Positions 14,352-27,240 of a stretch of 64,000 nucleotides of DNA are shown piece by piece. The position numbers and the translations under genes are program-made. Each line of letters opens with the position of its first letter. The stretch's first letter is position 1. Under the pieces are notes generated by a model. The model was not told the origin of the DNA. It made no database searches and worked only from the letters and a program-made list of their open reading frames with translations. Source of the stretch: Campylorhamphus procurvoides (Eukaryota; Chordata; Aves; Passeriformes; Dendrocolaptidae); the NCBI GenBank assembly GCA_013396655.1, contig WBMV01000295.1, positions 802,553 to 866,552 of the forward strand, written 5' to 3'.

Positions 14352-17300
14352 CCAAGTCCATGGGACAATGGCAACTTCCTGCAGACAAAGGACAACATTA
14401 ACCCTGGTTAGAGTTGTCCCTCTAACTTGTGCTGCCATTTAAATCGTGTTCCATGGACTCAAAAATCTGTCCTTAGCACCAGCAACACACACAAATAGTA
14501 TTTCCAGCCTTCCAAGAGAAAGATAATGAAGGACAAAAATGTCCCTTCCTTTGTGTTTTGCATGCTGGGCCTTACTGCAGATTTATTAATGTCTGGAGAA
14601 AATCATTACCATTCTTTAAAAAGTCTAACTCTCCAGCCAAAACTAAAATTAATTTGATAGATTCTCCTTGACTCTCAGTTATTAGGTGAGTGTAGAAAAT
14701 GTTCATAAACATGAAGGACCTTGACAGTGCATTCTGAAAATTGCCCTCATAATAAATTAATGATTTTTAATAATATAATTTCTCATTGCACGTTTTGCCC
14801 TGCTCCTTCTTCCAAAGAAGGTTTTTGTATATATTTCAAGCTCCCTCGCTTTGTCACAGTTGTAAGAACTTTTATGCGATTGAGCTGTGTATTTTGAAAT
14901 CTTATCTTTGCCAAATGGTTCTAACAGAAAACATGAGATAACAACGGGAGCAGTACTGCTCAGCATCACTTCCAGACTTCAGTGTGCCACAGTTTGGTTC
15001 AGATGTTCACAAAGATATCCTAATTAAAAATCCCAGTGGATTTGCTTTCTAAGAAACCTACATTTACTTGATAATGTTTTATGTCTCAGAGAAAAACTGC
15101 AAATAGGCATTGAAAAGAGAATGAAAGAAAAAATACCAGTGCTGCAAGGACATTTATGTGTGAAAACTGGGTCAGAAATAATTTACAAAGATTAAAACTA
15201 CCATAAATACTGTGTTTTCACCTGGAAAATTGGGTTTATCAAAGTGCTTTTTAATTTTGATCATCTGATTGCAAATCTGACATTGTAACCTGGGAACGAC
15301 ATCCTTCAGTCCTCCCATTTCCATGTAAATGAGAATTTAGCCCCACGAGTGTGATGGAAGTTTGTCTTAACAAGCAATGAAAGTTTGGGAACATAAGGCA
15401 GATCTGAGGGGGGAAAAGCAGCATCCTGCTGGGCTCAGGTATGAGATGTTGTCACTAATGTAATCCAGAGAGAGATTTTCCCAAATTTAAAACTGTAGAA
15501 CTAAACTGTACTGTGTAGCTGCATATATTTTACTAGGTTACTCCAAAGTCCCTATAAGTGGAATTTAATTTTTGGTTTCTCTCTCTCTTTATATTATCCT
15601 TCCTGGTAGTATCCATATGTCTCAAATGTAAGATAATTTCACATACTCTATTTTGTCCTTTTATAAATATTTACATTTTCTCACAGTGCTGTTTCTTTTG
15701 TGTAAGTCACACAGTCTCTGTCTGTTGATCACACACTTTCATTGCTTGTAAAACTGTACAACAGTTTCACACATAGGGTGCAAATGATAAAATTCCCCTT
15801 TTGCTGGTTTCAAGAGCACATTGAATTAATTCAAGATTATTTTTTATTTTTCAGATTTTAACAGTTAATAGATGTGCTATTTTTCTTTAGAGAAACTAAA
15901 CATTTTGCTTTCTCTGACAAAATGCCAAGGCTCAGTGCCACCCTTAATTACCACAAACTATGCAAGATCTATTGACTTAGGTGGAGCTTCTAACAGCAGA
16001 AGACCTGCTCTCTAATGTGCTGTAAAAATCAAATTTTCCTGGGAATGCAGTACAATGAACTTACAAAGTAAACAGGGAAAACATGACCCTTCCCTGCCTG
16101 TTTTACTGCACGGACCATGCATTGGGCACCCAGCATCAGGGTAAGCCACTGTGGCTGTTCTCTGTGCTGGTGCTCCCACTGTGGTTCCCCAGCCAGCTGT
16201 ACTGGGTTGGGACTCCAAGCCCCACATTGTCTCCCTTGTCCCAGCACTTCTTTCAGATCTGAAAAAGAACTTAGAAACAAAATAGAAAAAAAAATATTCT
16301 AGTGACTTATTGTAGGTGGATGATTAATTGTTCTGAGATGGCAGTCATGATTAGAGGGCTTTCGTCTCAGGTGACATTAATTAGGTTTTTCATTCTTCTG
16401 CACAAATATGTGATACCAGAGCAAATTCACTGCAAAAGCATTTGAGAGGCCACATGCAAAGCCCCTCTCTGTCATCACTTATCAAAGAGCCTTAGAAACT
16501 CCTAGTCAAACATACGGTTTATTGAGATAAGGCACTGACTCTGTTGTCTAAAGCCCAAAGCCTCCACTCAGGACAGTTTTCTAGGTAGTTTAGGAATAAA
16601 GCTTTACCAATCCCATATGGTGTGCCAGTCCATCCTGCCCTCACCCTACCAGCTGCAGAGCAGGCAGACTGGTGTTGCATGCATCCCAAGCAAACACAAG
16701 GATTTTTCTCAAGAGTGTTTGGTTGAAGCTCAAGCATAGCCAGAAGCTATAGGAGACCTCCTCTTCTCCCTGCTGGCGTTGAAGATGAACAGGACCTGGG
16801 GTAGGTTTGTAAGGGATCAGAGGAGCAGATCCAGAGGAGCAGGCCATCAATGCCATGTAGGCTGGGAACCACCTGCACCAAGTGCCTGGCAGTGGGTGAG
16901 TGTACAGTCCCTGCTCCAATGTGCAAATTTAGGCACAGAAGGAGCTCCAGAGGAGCCACAAACCCAAAGGAGAGTGGGATGAGGCTGCTCTCCCTGTACA
17001 CTCAGAGGCCTGGAGAGCACAGGAAGTTAAACTGGTTATCCCAGTCATGTGGAATCAGGCTGCTAATGTAGCCAAATAAGAAGGGTAAATGCAGGAAAAC
17101 AAGGAGAAGGGAGGAGGGCAAAGCAAAGCCTGGGAATTTGGGAGGCAAGAAATTAAAATGGACTATAACTGCTTAGTAAACACAATTTTTTCTCACCCTG
17201 GGAAAATCCTGTTTTTCTGAATGTATTCTACATCATAATGGCACATGGAACAAATTAACTTGCAGCCATGACCTACATTAGGATCAGAAAAGGACTGTTC

Positions 17301-20300
17301 TAGCTAAAACAAAGTTGTGAGCTGATGTTGTCAAAATACAGAGCTGTTGTTTTCTTGCAGCCTTTAGGATGATCCCCTGCAGCAAAAGGCTTCAATATAT
17401 TCAACAGCAAAGCACGTCTTTAATAGCTTTCAAGCATTTAAGTCCTCAAATCCCTGGGAAGCATGGCTATCCCTGAGTCATTAGCCTCATTTGATCTAAC
17501 AGGACAAGCACAAACAAGAGCAAAAACCAGGAACTGCAGAAGTGGAAACAGCATTTCCCAGAAACGTTCAGTAGGTGAGAAATATTTGGAGTCCTCAGCA
17601 CAACCACATCAAACCAGTGAGATGTGTATGTACTTGGCACATCTGTACTAGCTTTGAAATCGCTTTAGCCCTTTTGGATCATGCCCAAAGTAGGGAAAAG
17701 CCAGTACAGACTCCTCTTCCACAGAAGAGGCAAAGCAGTATTTGCTCAAGTAGCCCATGCTCATGATGAGCAATGCAAATAAAACTTGCTGACAGAATGG
17801 CTGGATTCTGGTTTTGAAACCATATTTTTTACAATCTGAAGAAGGCAGAGATGGGTATCCACAAGCACAATGAGTCCCAAGTCCATAAGCAAGCCGAGAA
17901 TCTTCCCCTTCCCTCTGGCTGGTTTTAGTCTCTGTGTTTTCAGCAGTTTGGCTCCTGTGTTCACTCACATTCCCAGTGTCCCAAATTCAGGCTAGACCCT
18001 GTATGTGGAAATGAGCCTCTTGTGAAAGGATCTGCAGCACCCTCCCATACCAAAACCTCCAGAGCGCTCTCCTCACTCTGCTCTCTAAGGCTTTGAAGTA
18101 GATAGACTGACCCATAAACAACCTTTGCCAATGAACTCACATATCAAGTTGCAATTAGGAGGCTGCAGTTGACAATGCATAAGACAGAAAAGTATGACAG
18201 GGCTGACAATGCTGAAGGAGTGCCATAAAATGTCATCAGACATTATCAACCACTGTTGGGCCTGGAGCTCTCCAGGGGAAGCCAGCCGAGGAGGCAAGAG
18301 AGTACCATGACTGCATCTTGGTGGCAAGTGGCCTCTCACAGTGTAAGAAACCCAGAGCTGTCATATATAAATCTCAGAAGGCTGAATAAAAACAGCTGGA
18401 GAAAGTAAGAGAAGCTGCAGGGAGAGAACTCTGGAGGCAAATGTTAGAGCATCACCGAACCATATGCAACCCTGCAAAGATAATGGCCCTAAATTACCTC
18501 TTGCCAGCCTTGGTTCATTAATAGTTTGATAGAGCTCTACCAATGCCACTGGAAGCCTGTTCAGAGAGCCAAGTGGACTCTGGAACAGGCCCTAGGACTG
18601 GAAAATATATTAAATCATAAAGTGCACCATTACATATTTTATAAGGGAACAGCTATCAGTGTCTGCTCCGCCCAGAGAACACACAAAAACCAGCTGAAAA
18701 TACAAACAGCTGTGCATGTCCCAGCCTCTCTTAAGCTTCAGCTTCTTCCAGATGCTCCTAAGCTCATGTTAGAAAGACATTTCCACATCTCTCTATCTAT
18801 AAGAGGAATCTTAAACCAGTGAGAAAACAATTATGTTCGGTGACATATGTGAGTAAAAATAATTATAGCATAAATAAGATATGCTTGACATTATTGTCAG
18901 TTATTTGAGCTAACTTCTGGTTATGCAAATGTGGGTGAGGAGAGATATGTTTGCAGGCAGCTTTAATAAGTGCTTCTTATATCACAACTTTTCAGCCAGG
19001 ATTTTGGCATTTGCTAGCCAAATTTAAAACTGTTCTACAAATACAGTCCAAATCTTATATATAAGATTCTTCTGTTAAGGTCTTCACAGAAAAAGGGGCA
19101 ACAGGGATTGTAGTGGTTGGAAGCACTGCTAACATGGCTACTACTTATTCCTGAGGCAGAGATTTTTAGACCTGTACTAAATTACCTGATTCTTCGGCAA
19201 AATTCTTCATTTTCACTCACTAAGTTGATTTTGATCACACGTTCTATGCTGTTTTCAAGTCTACCACATCGTCATCTGCACTTCCAAGAAGGAAAAAGCC
19301 ATCATTTGCAGCTGGATGGTTCCATGGTGAATCTGGACAATTTTGCATTTAATTTCTTGACCACAAATTGTTCTTCCATCTGAATTTAAATATCCAACAA
19401 CTGATCAAAAAATAAGTTTACTTTCCTGACATATACCCCTGGTTTCCCAAGAATAACAGATGGCTATTTAATGGTTTTAAGGATTTCTATTTATTTTCCT
19501 AAAGATAAATGATGAAAAAAAGAATGCTGCACTTCACAGAGTGCCCTTAAAATATAATGTCTCTGAGTGGAAAACTTGCCCAGAGTTTTCCATAACACAC
19601 CAAATTAAATACAAGCTCTGTTTGAAAGACTTGCAGTGTGCCTCAGGCTGTTTTTAGTGCTGCTCACATGGAAACATCACACCATGCAAGTCTCCATTGT
19701 AACCCACACAAAACTGATATTGCTCCCCAGGAATGCTGTCCCATGGTCTGCTCTGGGGAGGGGGGTAATGGAGATAAGTCTGCATGGATCATTGGGAGAT
19801 GCCTGGGTTTTTAGCTCTCTGGAGTAAGGCTAGCCTATTCCAGTGATTCACTGTTCTGTGGAAGAACCACAGAAGTCTCTACACAAGAGAAGAATTTGGG
19901 GACTGGTGTTGCTAAAGCCTGTGTATCATTTACACCTGTCCAGAAGTTTTAGATGAAATGTTTCTACCATCCAGGTTTATTCATATAATAAGAAGTAGAA
20001 CTAAAACAATAGCTCAATAATGGCAGAAAAGCCCAAAGGTGATAACATCTGCTGATTTAACAAGGAACTTTCCATGACGTAAAGGAATTCCTGGGTGACA
20101 GAGTACTGTGATGAGAGTTCTCCCTCCCAACGCCTCATAGGAAAACTGTTGCCACTAGAGAGGAAGGGCACAGAGAATACCAGTTACATTAAGTGTCTGG
20201 GCCATAAATATCGAGTCTGCTGAAATTAGGTTTTAATAAATATTCTAACACAAAGGAAATTCCTGGGCACTGGACGACAGCTAGTGTGGTGCCAAGAGTT

Positions 20301-21414
20301 GAGTGGAGCTCAAGTGTGAGCCAGCTGGACAGTATAAATATCAGCCAAGGCAATGAAAACTGATAAAAACATCAACTAATAAAGATAATTAATTAAAATA
20401 AACAAGTATAGAAATATAATTAATGTCAGTAATCATGGGTTTATGGTAAACAAGCCACATCATGTAAATCTGATGTCATTCTTTGATGAGTTTACAAGTC
20501 TGCTTGATAAAGACAACCATATAGATGCAACACACAGAGTTTGGTGAGTCACAGATTCAGCAGAATACAACATGCTGGTTATAAAAACATGATGAAACAT
20601 CTGCAGAAGAGAGGTTGTTTGTAGCATGACATGGTTGCAGGGCAACCACAGTCAATGGTTGCAAAGCTTCAGCAAATCTGACACGGAGGATCAACATCAG
20701 AAGATAAGAGGCTAATCTTGGAGAAGAGGGTGCGTTATTTGGCAAGTCTGGGCACTGAAAACAAGATGCATTTAATCCTCCTGAATGCAAAGTTGCACAG
20801 TTGTCAATGAGGAATGTGGGCCATACTGGCAGCAAGAAGGACTACGTGAAGAAGTGAGTTGGGAAGGAGTTAAGCAACTGAATATGAGCCCTCACTCTAG
20901 AGAAGGAAGGAAAAAACCCCACAAATAAGCAAATTTGACCTTTGAATATGCTAAAAGAAGACAACTGGGGGGTGGATTGTTACCTCTGCACACAGCACCA
21001 GCAAAACTGTCCGGTTTTAGCACTTGCACTTTTTAAGGCTGCTGAAAACTTAAGTAAAGGAAGAGACTAAAATAATTTAGTAAAACATTTTACATCTAGT
21101 TTATGGAATTCAATCAATTTAGGTGATCAGGAAGACGATGGAAAGGTGATTGAAGTATGTTTGTACACATGAAAGGAGAGAACACTGGGTATTAATGGAC
21201 CCTTTCATCCAAAGCAGTTGAGCATAACAAGAAGCAAGGTCTGAAATGTGAAGACATACAATTTTAAGGGAGCAATTAAGAGGAAACACAAAGCAAACAC
21301 AGAGAAAAGGGTGGGTTCTGCCGTTCTCAGCATATAGAAGTCAAAACTAGATGCTATTTGTATTTCTGGAAAAAAAGTTAAGCAAAGTTTTCAGGATAAA
21401 TATAGGGGTAACTG
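14352..21414. other. noncoding, largely unique sequence
   Basis: No gene was recognised. The part from 16,080 to 17,060 is somewhat richer in G and C and holds several overlapping frames of 60-92 codons on both strands. None has a recognisable domain, and having frames on both strands argues for chance. The segment 16,300-16,410 has ATTA-type cores and a non-repetitive texture compatible with a conserved noncoding element. A perfect palindrome at 19,051-19,068 is listed separately. Confidence 0.6.
19051..19068. repeat. perfect 18-bp palindrome
   Basis: AATCTTATATATAAGATT is its own reverse complement over 18 bases and is centred on an alternating TATATA core. It lies in unique sequence with no nearby open frame. 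Short AT-rich palindromes like this are cruciform-prone, but nothing in the context shows a role. Confidence 0.9.
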
Positions 21415-21484
21415 GCCTGCATTAAACAAAATGTCAGGGTAAATGATCTAATGGTCCTTTCTGGCCTTAAACCAAATGAATTTC
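21415..21484 (+). mobile_element. old CR1 LINE 3' end (sense)
   Basis: The motif GATCTAATGGTCC-TTTCTGGCCTTAAA, followed by an ATGAAT-like tail, is the sense 3' end of an older CR1 lineage shared by turtles, crocodilians and birds. There the consensus ends in 'atgatctaatggtcccttctggcctta' and then a short TCTATGA-type repeat. Only the last 60-70 bases are recognisable and they are diverged, so the element is old and dead. Confidence 0.75.
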
Positions 21485-24091
21485 TGAAGAAACAGAGATT
21501 GCTTTTTCTTTCAAAAAATCACATGATTATTTCTGGGTTTCAGCCAGGTGAAAACATGTTCTAAATTTTTCAGAATTTTGACTGTTTTTTCTGTTCTGCC
21601 TTTAGTACCTCAAGCAAAGCAGCATAAATATTGATAAAACATATTTCCCAGCAAAAAGGAGATTGTTCAGTCAATAATTTCCATTGGCATTCATATATTC
21701 TTATTTGTTTATGACTGGTTTTACAAAGTGCTGGATTCCTCTCAGCATTTCTTGGTGAAAAACAGAACACTTTATCATTGAAACATGCATAGAGTTTTGG
21801 TTTATACTTTTTTTCTTACCTGTATTTAATATTGTGTGGGCAATCAATGAAGTCAATGAACTCGGCACATGAAGTCGTGGTTTATTCCTATCTTTGCAGC
21901 CAGAGAGTGACATCAATGCCATCTGCTAAAGTTTCTAATTTCTGTAGCACATGACGGGATCATATTAAAATGGAGCATTTTCTCACTGCAGCCCTGTGTG
22001 TGCTGTGACATTTTTTTGCATACCTCCACCACTATATGATACATTGGCCCAACAGACAACTATGTGGATTCGTGCAAATTTGGGCCCCCCCCAAAAAAAA
22101 GAAAATCTAGAAACCGAACTGACTTAGTAGGATGGGACTTCCAGGACCAGTTTTCCCCAGCATTTTTCATGGTATGTCCTGGTTCTTCCCTCATTTTCCC
22201 ACCATGCTGGGAAGGCTCTGTGCTGCTGGACCTTGTGGTGCTGATTCACTTGCTCTGAAAGGCTCAACATAGATCACACCCACGTACCAAAAAGCTAAAG
22301 AAACAATATCCTTTTGTCTCACCAGCAGTATCAAGGCTGGTTATTTATTTTTTTTTCTTAGTGATATGGCCATTTATGAGTTGGTTTATCTCACTAGGGA
22401 ATTCCACTTTGGAAAAACAAAGGATGAAGTGGTGTTTCCTAATGAAAAGCATACACTGCTGCAACCTACAGGCCACAGCCGGTATGCATCTGCCAGGAAA
22501 TACCTTTTTTGGGGGGGGAAGGGATTTTTCACTCAGTTTTCCTTCCCGTGTTCCACTGACTGTCATGGAGTTATTCCTACATTGTACAATATCAATGAAA
22601 GAAGAAATAGGTTGACTTCCCTAACAAGTACCAATACCTTTTCTTCCATCCATCTCCAACCCATGCCAGATATTTACAACTCTACTCTTTATATTTCTAA
22701 CAGTATATTCACAAAGTAAAATAAGAAAACCCTGCTCCATACATTTGCTTAAGATATATTTGAAATAAGCACTGAGCAGAGTCACAGTCAGAGCTTCACA
22801 CTTCATATCAACCTTGCTCCAAATGAAATGAAAACATTAGAGGGACTCAGTTTGGTGTAACCTTGGACACCTTCTCCAGATTTTCCCAATCTACCAACTT
22901 TGAGAAGATAGTTTGTCAAATAGCTAAGTCTACTCCAACTCCTTTACTACAGACACGTGAAGAAGCACTTCAAATACTCGGGAAAATCTCCTCCATCCAT
23001 GGGGAGCCCATAGGCCCCTGGTTCTGACAGCCAAAACTCCTTCCACATTCCTGGCCAAAGCATCAGTCATACTGATGGGAAAAATCAAACAGGGACCCGA
23101 AGGAGCAAGACACAGGCCTTGCCTGGCTGGTAGTCGTTTGATTCACCATCTGCTCTTCCCTTCACATCATTTTCCTGTTATGAGATAGTTGTAACAATGA
23201 AATTTAAAAGTCAGAAACAAGGTGGCTGATTACACTCCAGAAATAATAAATAACTAAATTCCCTAGGAGATGATACATGCAGGATGTGGAAGCTGAGCTT
23301 TTCCACTCTTTAAATGCTTGTTCACCAGTTACGTACCCTCTGTGCTTTAGAACATCTCCTTTCGTACATGAATTCTTCATGTGCTGTCAATGATTTGCTT
23401 GAATTATACACATTTCCAAGTAACTACATGGCCCAGCACCTAATGGTAAGCTCAGAAACCAGCAGGAGTTTGTAAATCATTCACAGATCAACCAGGGAAC
23501 AGAGCCTTGAAAGGACTATTTGAACAGCTATAATACACTTAACAATATTGCAATAAAATGTTGATACTTGGAAATCAATAGGGTCTGACAGACTAAGTAT
23601 ATCTCTGCGGTCACAAACATGAGTTTAACTAACTTCAGAAATATTACCTAGGATGGATGAAGTTGAAAATTGGCCTTTTCCTTTATTGAGGGAAGAAAAC
23701 AACAATTTCCTGCACTGTGGTCATGTAGAGATTTCACCTCCCTGCTGCCACACCATTCTCCTGATAAGAAACTGTTTAATCTCCCTGACCAAGGGAACAC
23801 CAATTCTGCTGATTCTTCAGAGGATGTCAAGACATACACCATGTCAAGACATACACCACCCTTCATCTCAGACATGTCTGGAGCCCTGAACAAAGCAGCA
23901 TGAAGGGACATGCACCAGAGCCGCAGTGAGCCATGATTCAGCCTCCTCCGGCCATAAATCTAAGTCATTGCAAAACTCCCTTCCATTTATTCCATCTGAT
24001 CCTCACCCCTGATTAATTTTGCAATGGTGTAATTTTAAAAGCATAGTTATGCTCCCCGAAGGAGGTGCAGCATCTCTGGGGAGTCTTGGAG
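21485..24091. other. noncoding sequence with small homopolymer and tandem features
   Basis: No gene was recognised. Two homopolymer junctions stand out: C8 followed by A8 at 22,085-22,100, and T6 followed by G8 at about 22,505-22,518. A 17-bp tandem duplication is listed separately at 23,824-23,857. The rest appears unique and AT-rich. Confidence 0.65.
23824..23857. repeat. perfect 17-bp tandem duplication
   Basis: The unit ATGTCAAGACATACACC occurs twice head to tail (23,824-23,840 and 23,841-23,857) with no mismatch. Perfect identity suggests a recent replication-slippage duplication. It is not part of a recognisable gene. Confidence 0.95.
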
Positions 24092-24380
24092 CAGTGTTGC
24101 CAACTCACATGATTTTAATCTTGAGTCTTATGATTTCTGAGTGTTCTCCAGCTTTGGCTGCCAGAAGCGTGCAATGACATGAGAAACTCGGCTAGCTCCT
24201 CTCTTAATTTTTATTAATAGTAATTTTCTAGACTCTATGGTTGTACCCTAAAGACCCAGAAATCAGAACTCAAAATGAAAAAGGGACCAATTTAGTAATT
24301 TTAACTGTGATTTTTAAGATTACTGTGTAATTCATGAAAACCTGACTCAATATATTTTTCTATTGAAGTTGGCAGCACTG
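24092..24380. mobile_element. 289-bp nonautonomous DNA transposon (hAT-like TIRs)
   Basis: The left end CAGTGTTGCCAACT and the right end AGTTGGCAGCACTG are inverted repeats matching at 13 of 14 positions. They begin with the CAGTG typical of hAT-superfamily ends. The internal text, with CATGATTTTAATCTTGAGTC near the left and GATTTTTAAGATTA toward the right, resembles an abundant palindromic repeat of turtles, crocodilians and birds with the wording 'gttgccaactctcatgatttta'. It encodes no transposase, so it would have been moved in trans. I could not see a convincing 8-bp target-site duplication, and the hAT assignment rests only on the TIRs. Confidence 0.7.
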
Positions 24381-26966
24381 TTTGCTTTTCATCCTCACTA
24401 AACTGCCCTTTAATATTATTCTAATTTAACTGTCTAGATTATTAAAGAAACGGGGAATACAAATTCTGTATCTGGAGGCAGAACAGCAACTTGAGTCATT
24501 TTTTTTTCAGGTGCTTTCAGAGGACTTGTTGGTACTGGATGAGAAATCGGGCCATTGGGATGGTGGGGAGGAGAAGGGAAGGAGACAGGTCCCAACTAGA
24601 AAGGCAGAGAAGAGAAAAGGAAGATGAGTTTGCTTCCCTAAAGGAATTGCCCCTCCACAGAGCCTCCCAGAGCCAGGACAGCCTCTTTGGCTCCTCCCTT
24701 CAAGATGAAACGAGATGGGCTGACAAGAAGCAAAGGCACCTTCTCCACAGCAGGTGCCCAAGCACATGGCTTTATCTGCTTTTCCTCTGGTTTCCAGAGG
24801 ACTGCAGCTAGAAGAAGTGCCACTCCTGGGGCAAAGAGGAGCGTGTATTCAACGAGCTTTGAATCAGAGGAGCAAATGATACATATAAATTATGAAATTT
24901 CTGCAGTTATCCAGCTCACAAGCTGGGCTTCTCCTTTGCCTTTCCAGGTGCCAGGGGCTGTGCACACCGTGGGTTACAATTCTCTTCTCAAGCATTCAGA
25001 AAGGGTTTGCTGGAGTCTGTTGTGGACAAATGATGTAGCTGACAGTGCCAAAATCTCCCTGTTGCTAATAGAGCAGCAAGCTGCCATAAAGAGGTGCTTT
25101 GTGAGGGACAGCATTGTGACCCTGAAGAGGCATATGACCATGAGAGCTGCTGTGTTTGTTGGGGCTAAGCAGGAGGTTGTGCCCAAGTTGCCTTTGCCTC
25201 TCTAAGAAGAGCTGCTTTGACACCAGTCAGACAATGGGTATCATTGCTCGTAAAGGAAGTGTCTCTGCCCAAAAACATTGTGGCAGATATTCTGTGGGTG
25301 TGTGTTCCCTTCCTCAGCTGTAGCATGGTCACTGACTGGTGGCCACAACATGAGTCCTGTTATGCTTGGCATCTTTCTGAAAGTGTTACCTACTGGAAGC
25401 ATTTAATTAACTGATAATTCCAACCATTAGAACAAACAAAACAAAACACAACTGTTTAACTCTGATGACTTTGGAGAAAACCTCAAAAACATAACCCAGG
25501 CATTCCCTGTAGGCATCAAAAGCAAATGGAAAGGTTGCCAGACTTTGTATTTTGCTTTCAGATACTGTGGTTGTTAAGTCAATCTCCTACTTTCAGAGGG
25601 CCTGACAATTTTTACATGGGAGGAGGCATTAACAGCTTCTCTAGGCATTATCTTTGAGAGAAAAATCATTTAGCAGATATTAGCTACCTCTGAATAGTAA
25701 TGGGCCAGTGAAGAAAAATGTGTTTTGCTTAAGTGTTCATTACCACTGCAAGTTTCACTTGCTTTAAAACAACTTGCATATTAAGTAGCAATAATGTAAG
25801 GCTCATTAGGGGCTGCCCATATGTCTGGTAGTGAAAGGATACATAGCTCTGGTACTATGAAAAACCTATTCCCAACCTTTTCCATTGGCAATCCCACCCT
25901 GCCACACTCCTCAGCCACGTGGAAGCTCCCACTTCTGCTCCTGGATTGACCTGCAGTCATTCCTCCTCCCCTTTATGAATAACTACTCACATATCTTTCC
26001 ATCTGTTAAGAGGTATATTACTCTGTAAGTGCAAAATAGATTACTGGTATGTCCATTACTAGATTGGACTGCTGGCAAAATGAAGTGATATTCAAGGAAG
26101 ATGAGTAAATGTATCAAAATGCAGCACTAAGGAAGCTTTCATCCCACCACAAATGGAGAATTATGCTCAGCTGCTCTGAGCTTTGCCCTGGAGAGGAGGA
26201 GACTCAAAGTACTAAGCCTTATAACTTGATAATATATTTATTAAAATAAATGGGAGAAGGGTTTTGACAAAGGGAACATTTAAATATACAAATTTTCATT
26301 TATAAATTTGCAAATGTAAATTTGCACACAAAGATGTAGATTTCTAAGTGTACTGAATATTTTGGGTATGTGGAGGTTTGACTCTCACTGAGGGAAAATA
26401 AACAACCCAAGATTTGATGTATTAATAGCCAGTCCCAAACCTATAATGGAAGAATTTCACTCAAAACTGTAAGATGTGTTGTATTTTTAATGTTTCTAAG
26501 CTATGACCATTGGCATTTCCTGCAATCTGTAATACAAAATAACTTTAATTGCTTCGAAGCATGCATTTTTATGAAGTTAGAGGAATAAAAATTCTGACTT
26601 TGAAACACAGTCATATTTATAGCAACAAACTACAAAATCTGTAAGATCCAGTTTCTCATTATGCCTCAGTTAGATGAGATTAGCTAATCAGGCAGTTATT
26701 TTCCAAACACCTATATGCTGTTATTGTTTGTTTGTGCTTCTGGCACACGAGCCTTACAAGGATGCACAACATGATTAAGGATTTGTTTACATTTTCTTTA
26801 AATATCAGCAGTGTTATATTAGGAACCACACTTTTAATCACCCACCCAATTCTGTGTTTATATATATATGTTCTGTGCCCATAAATTCTAAGCACTGATT
26901 TATTTTTTGATGAAATTTTGCTGGGTTTATATACAGACCTATGGAGCCTCACCTAACCCTCATAAA
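24381..26966. other. noncoding sequence
   Basis: No gene was recognised. A 172-codon open frame (24,687-25,205, plus strand) begins at TTG, its first ATG is several codons in, and it matches no family I know. Its length is near the chance expectation for the window. A T8-CAG acceptor-like site lies at 24,501-24,511 just before this GC-richer block. From 26,220 to 26,660 the sequence is very AT-rich. Confidence 0.6.
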
Positions 26967-27056
26967 GCCTTGAGCCTGATTTTAGCCCCACTCACACAAA
27001 TCAAGAGGAACGACTTTAGCACATAAAAGAACCATAAGTGAGGGAAGACTCAAGGC
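26967..27056. mobile_element. 90-bp palindromic MITE-like element
   Basis: The ends GCCTTGAG (26,967-26,974) and CTCAAGGC (27,049-27,056) are perfect 8-bp inverted repeats. The interior (CCTGATTTTAGCCCCACTCACAC, then ATAAAAGAACC-ATAAGTGAGGGAA) matches the style of an amniote palindromic repeat whose arms read 'cctgattttacccccactcacac' and 'gtaagtgagggaagaatcagg'. There is no coding capacity. It is an old, diverged copy lying directly beside the CR1 remnant at 27,241. Confidence 0.65.
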
Positions 27057-27240
27057 TTCGTGATCCCTGGATACCCCAAAGAGCTCCTGCTTCTATGGGC
27101 TGCACCCAGGCTGTCCACTCAGCCCCTTAGATGCTGCTTCTGAGAGGGGAGGGGCAAAAATCAAAGGCTGAGAACAAAGACAGTCATTCAGCAGCGGTTT
27201 CAATCCTATATTTTAACCACAGCACCCAAAAAATAAGAGG

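Noticed and set aside
16519..17001. Cluster of 72-92-codon frames on the minus strand with counterparts on the plus strand
   Set aside because: No domain or splice structure; frames on both strands in a mildly GC-rich block point to chance.
24687..25205. 172-codon plus-strand open frame, preceded by an acceptor-like T-run and CAG
   Set aside because: It starts at TTG and has no recognisable domain or repeat structure. About one frame this long is expected by chance in 128 kb of strand. Kept only as a note in the noncoding entry.
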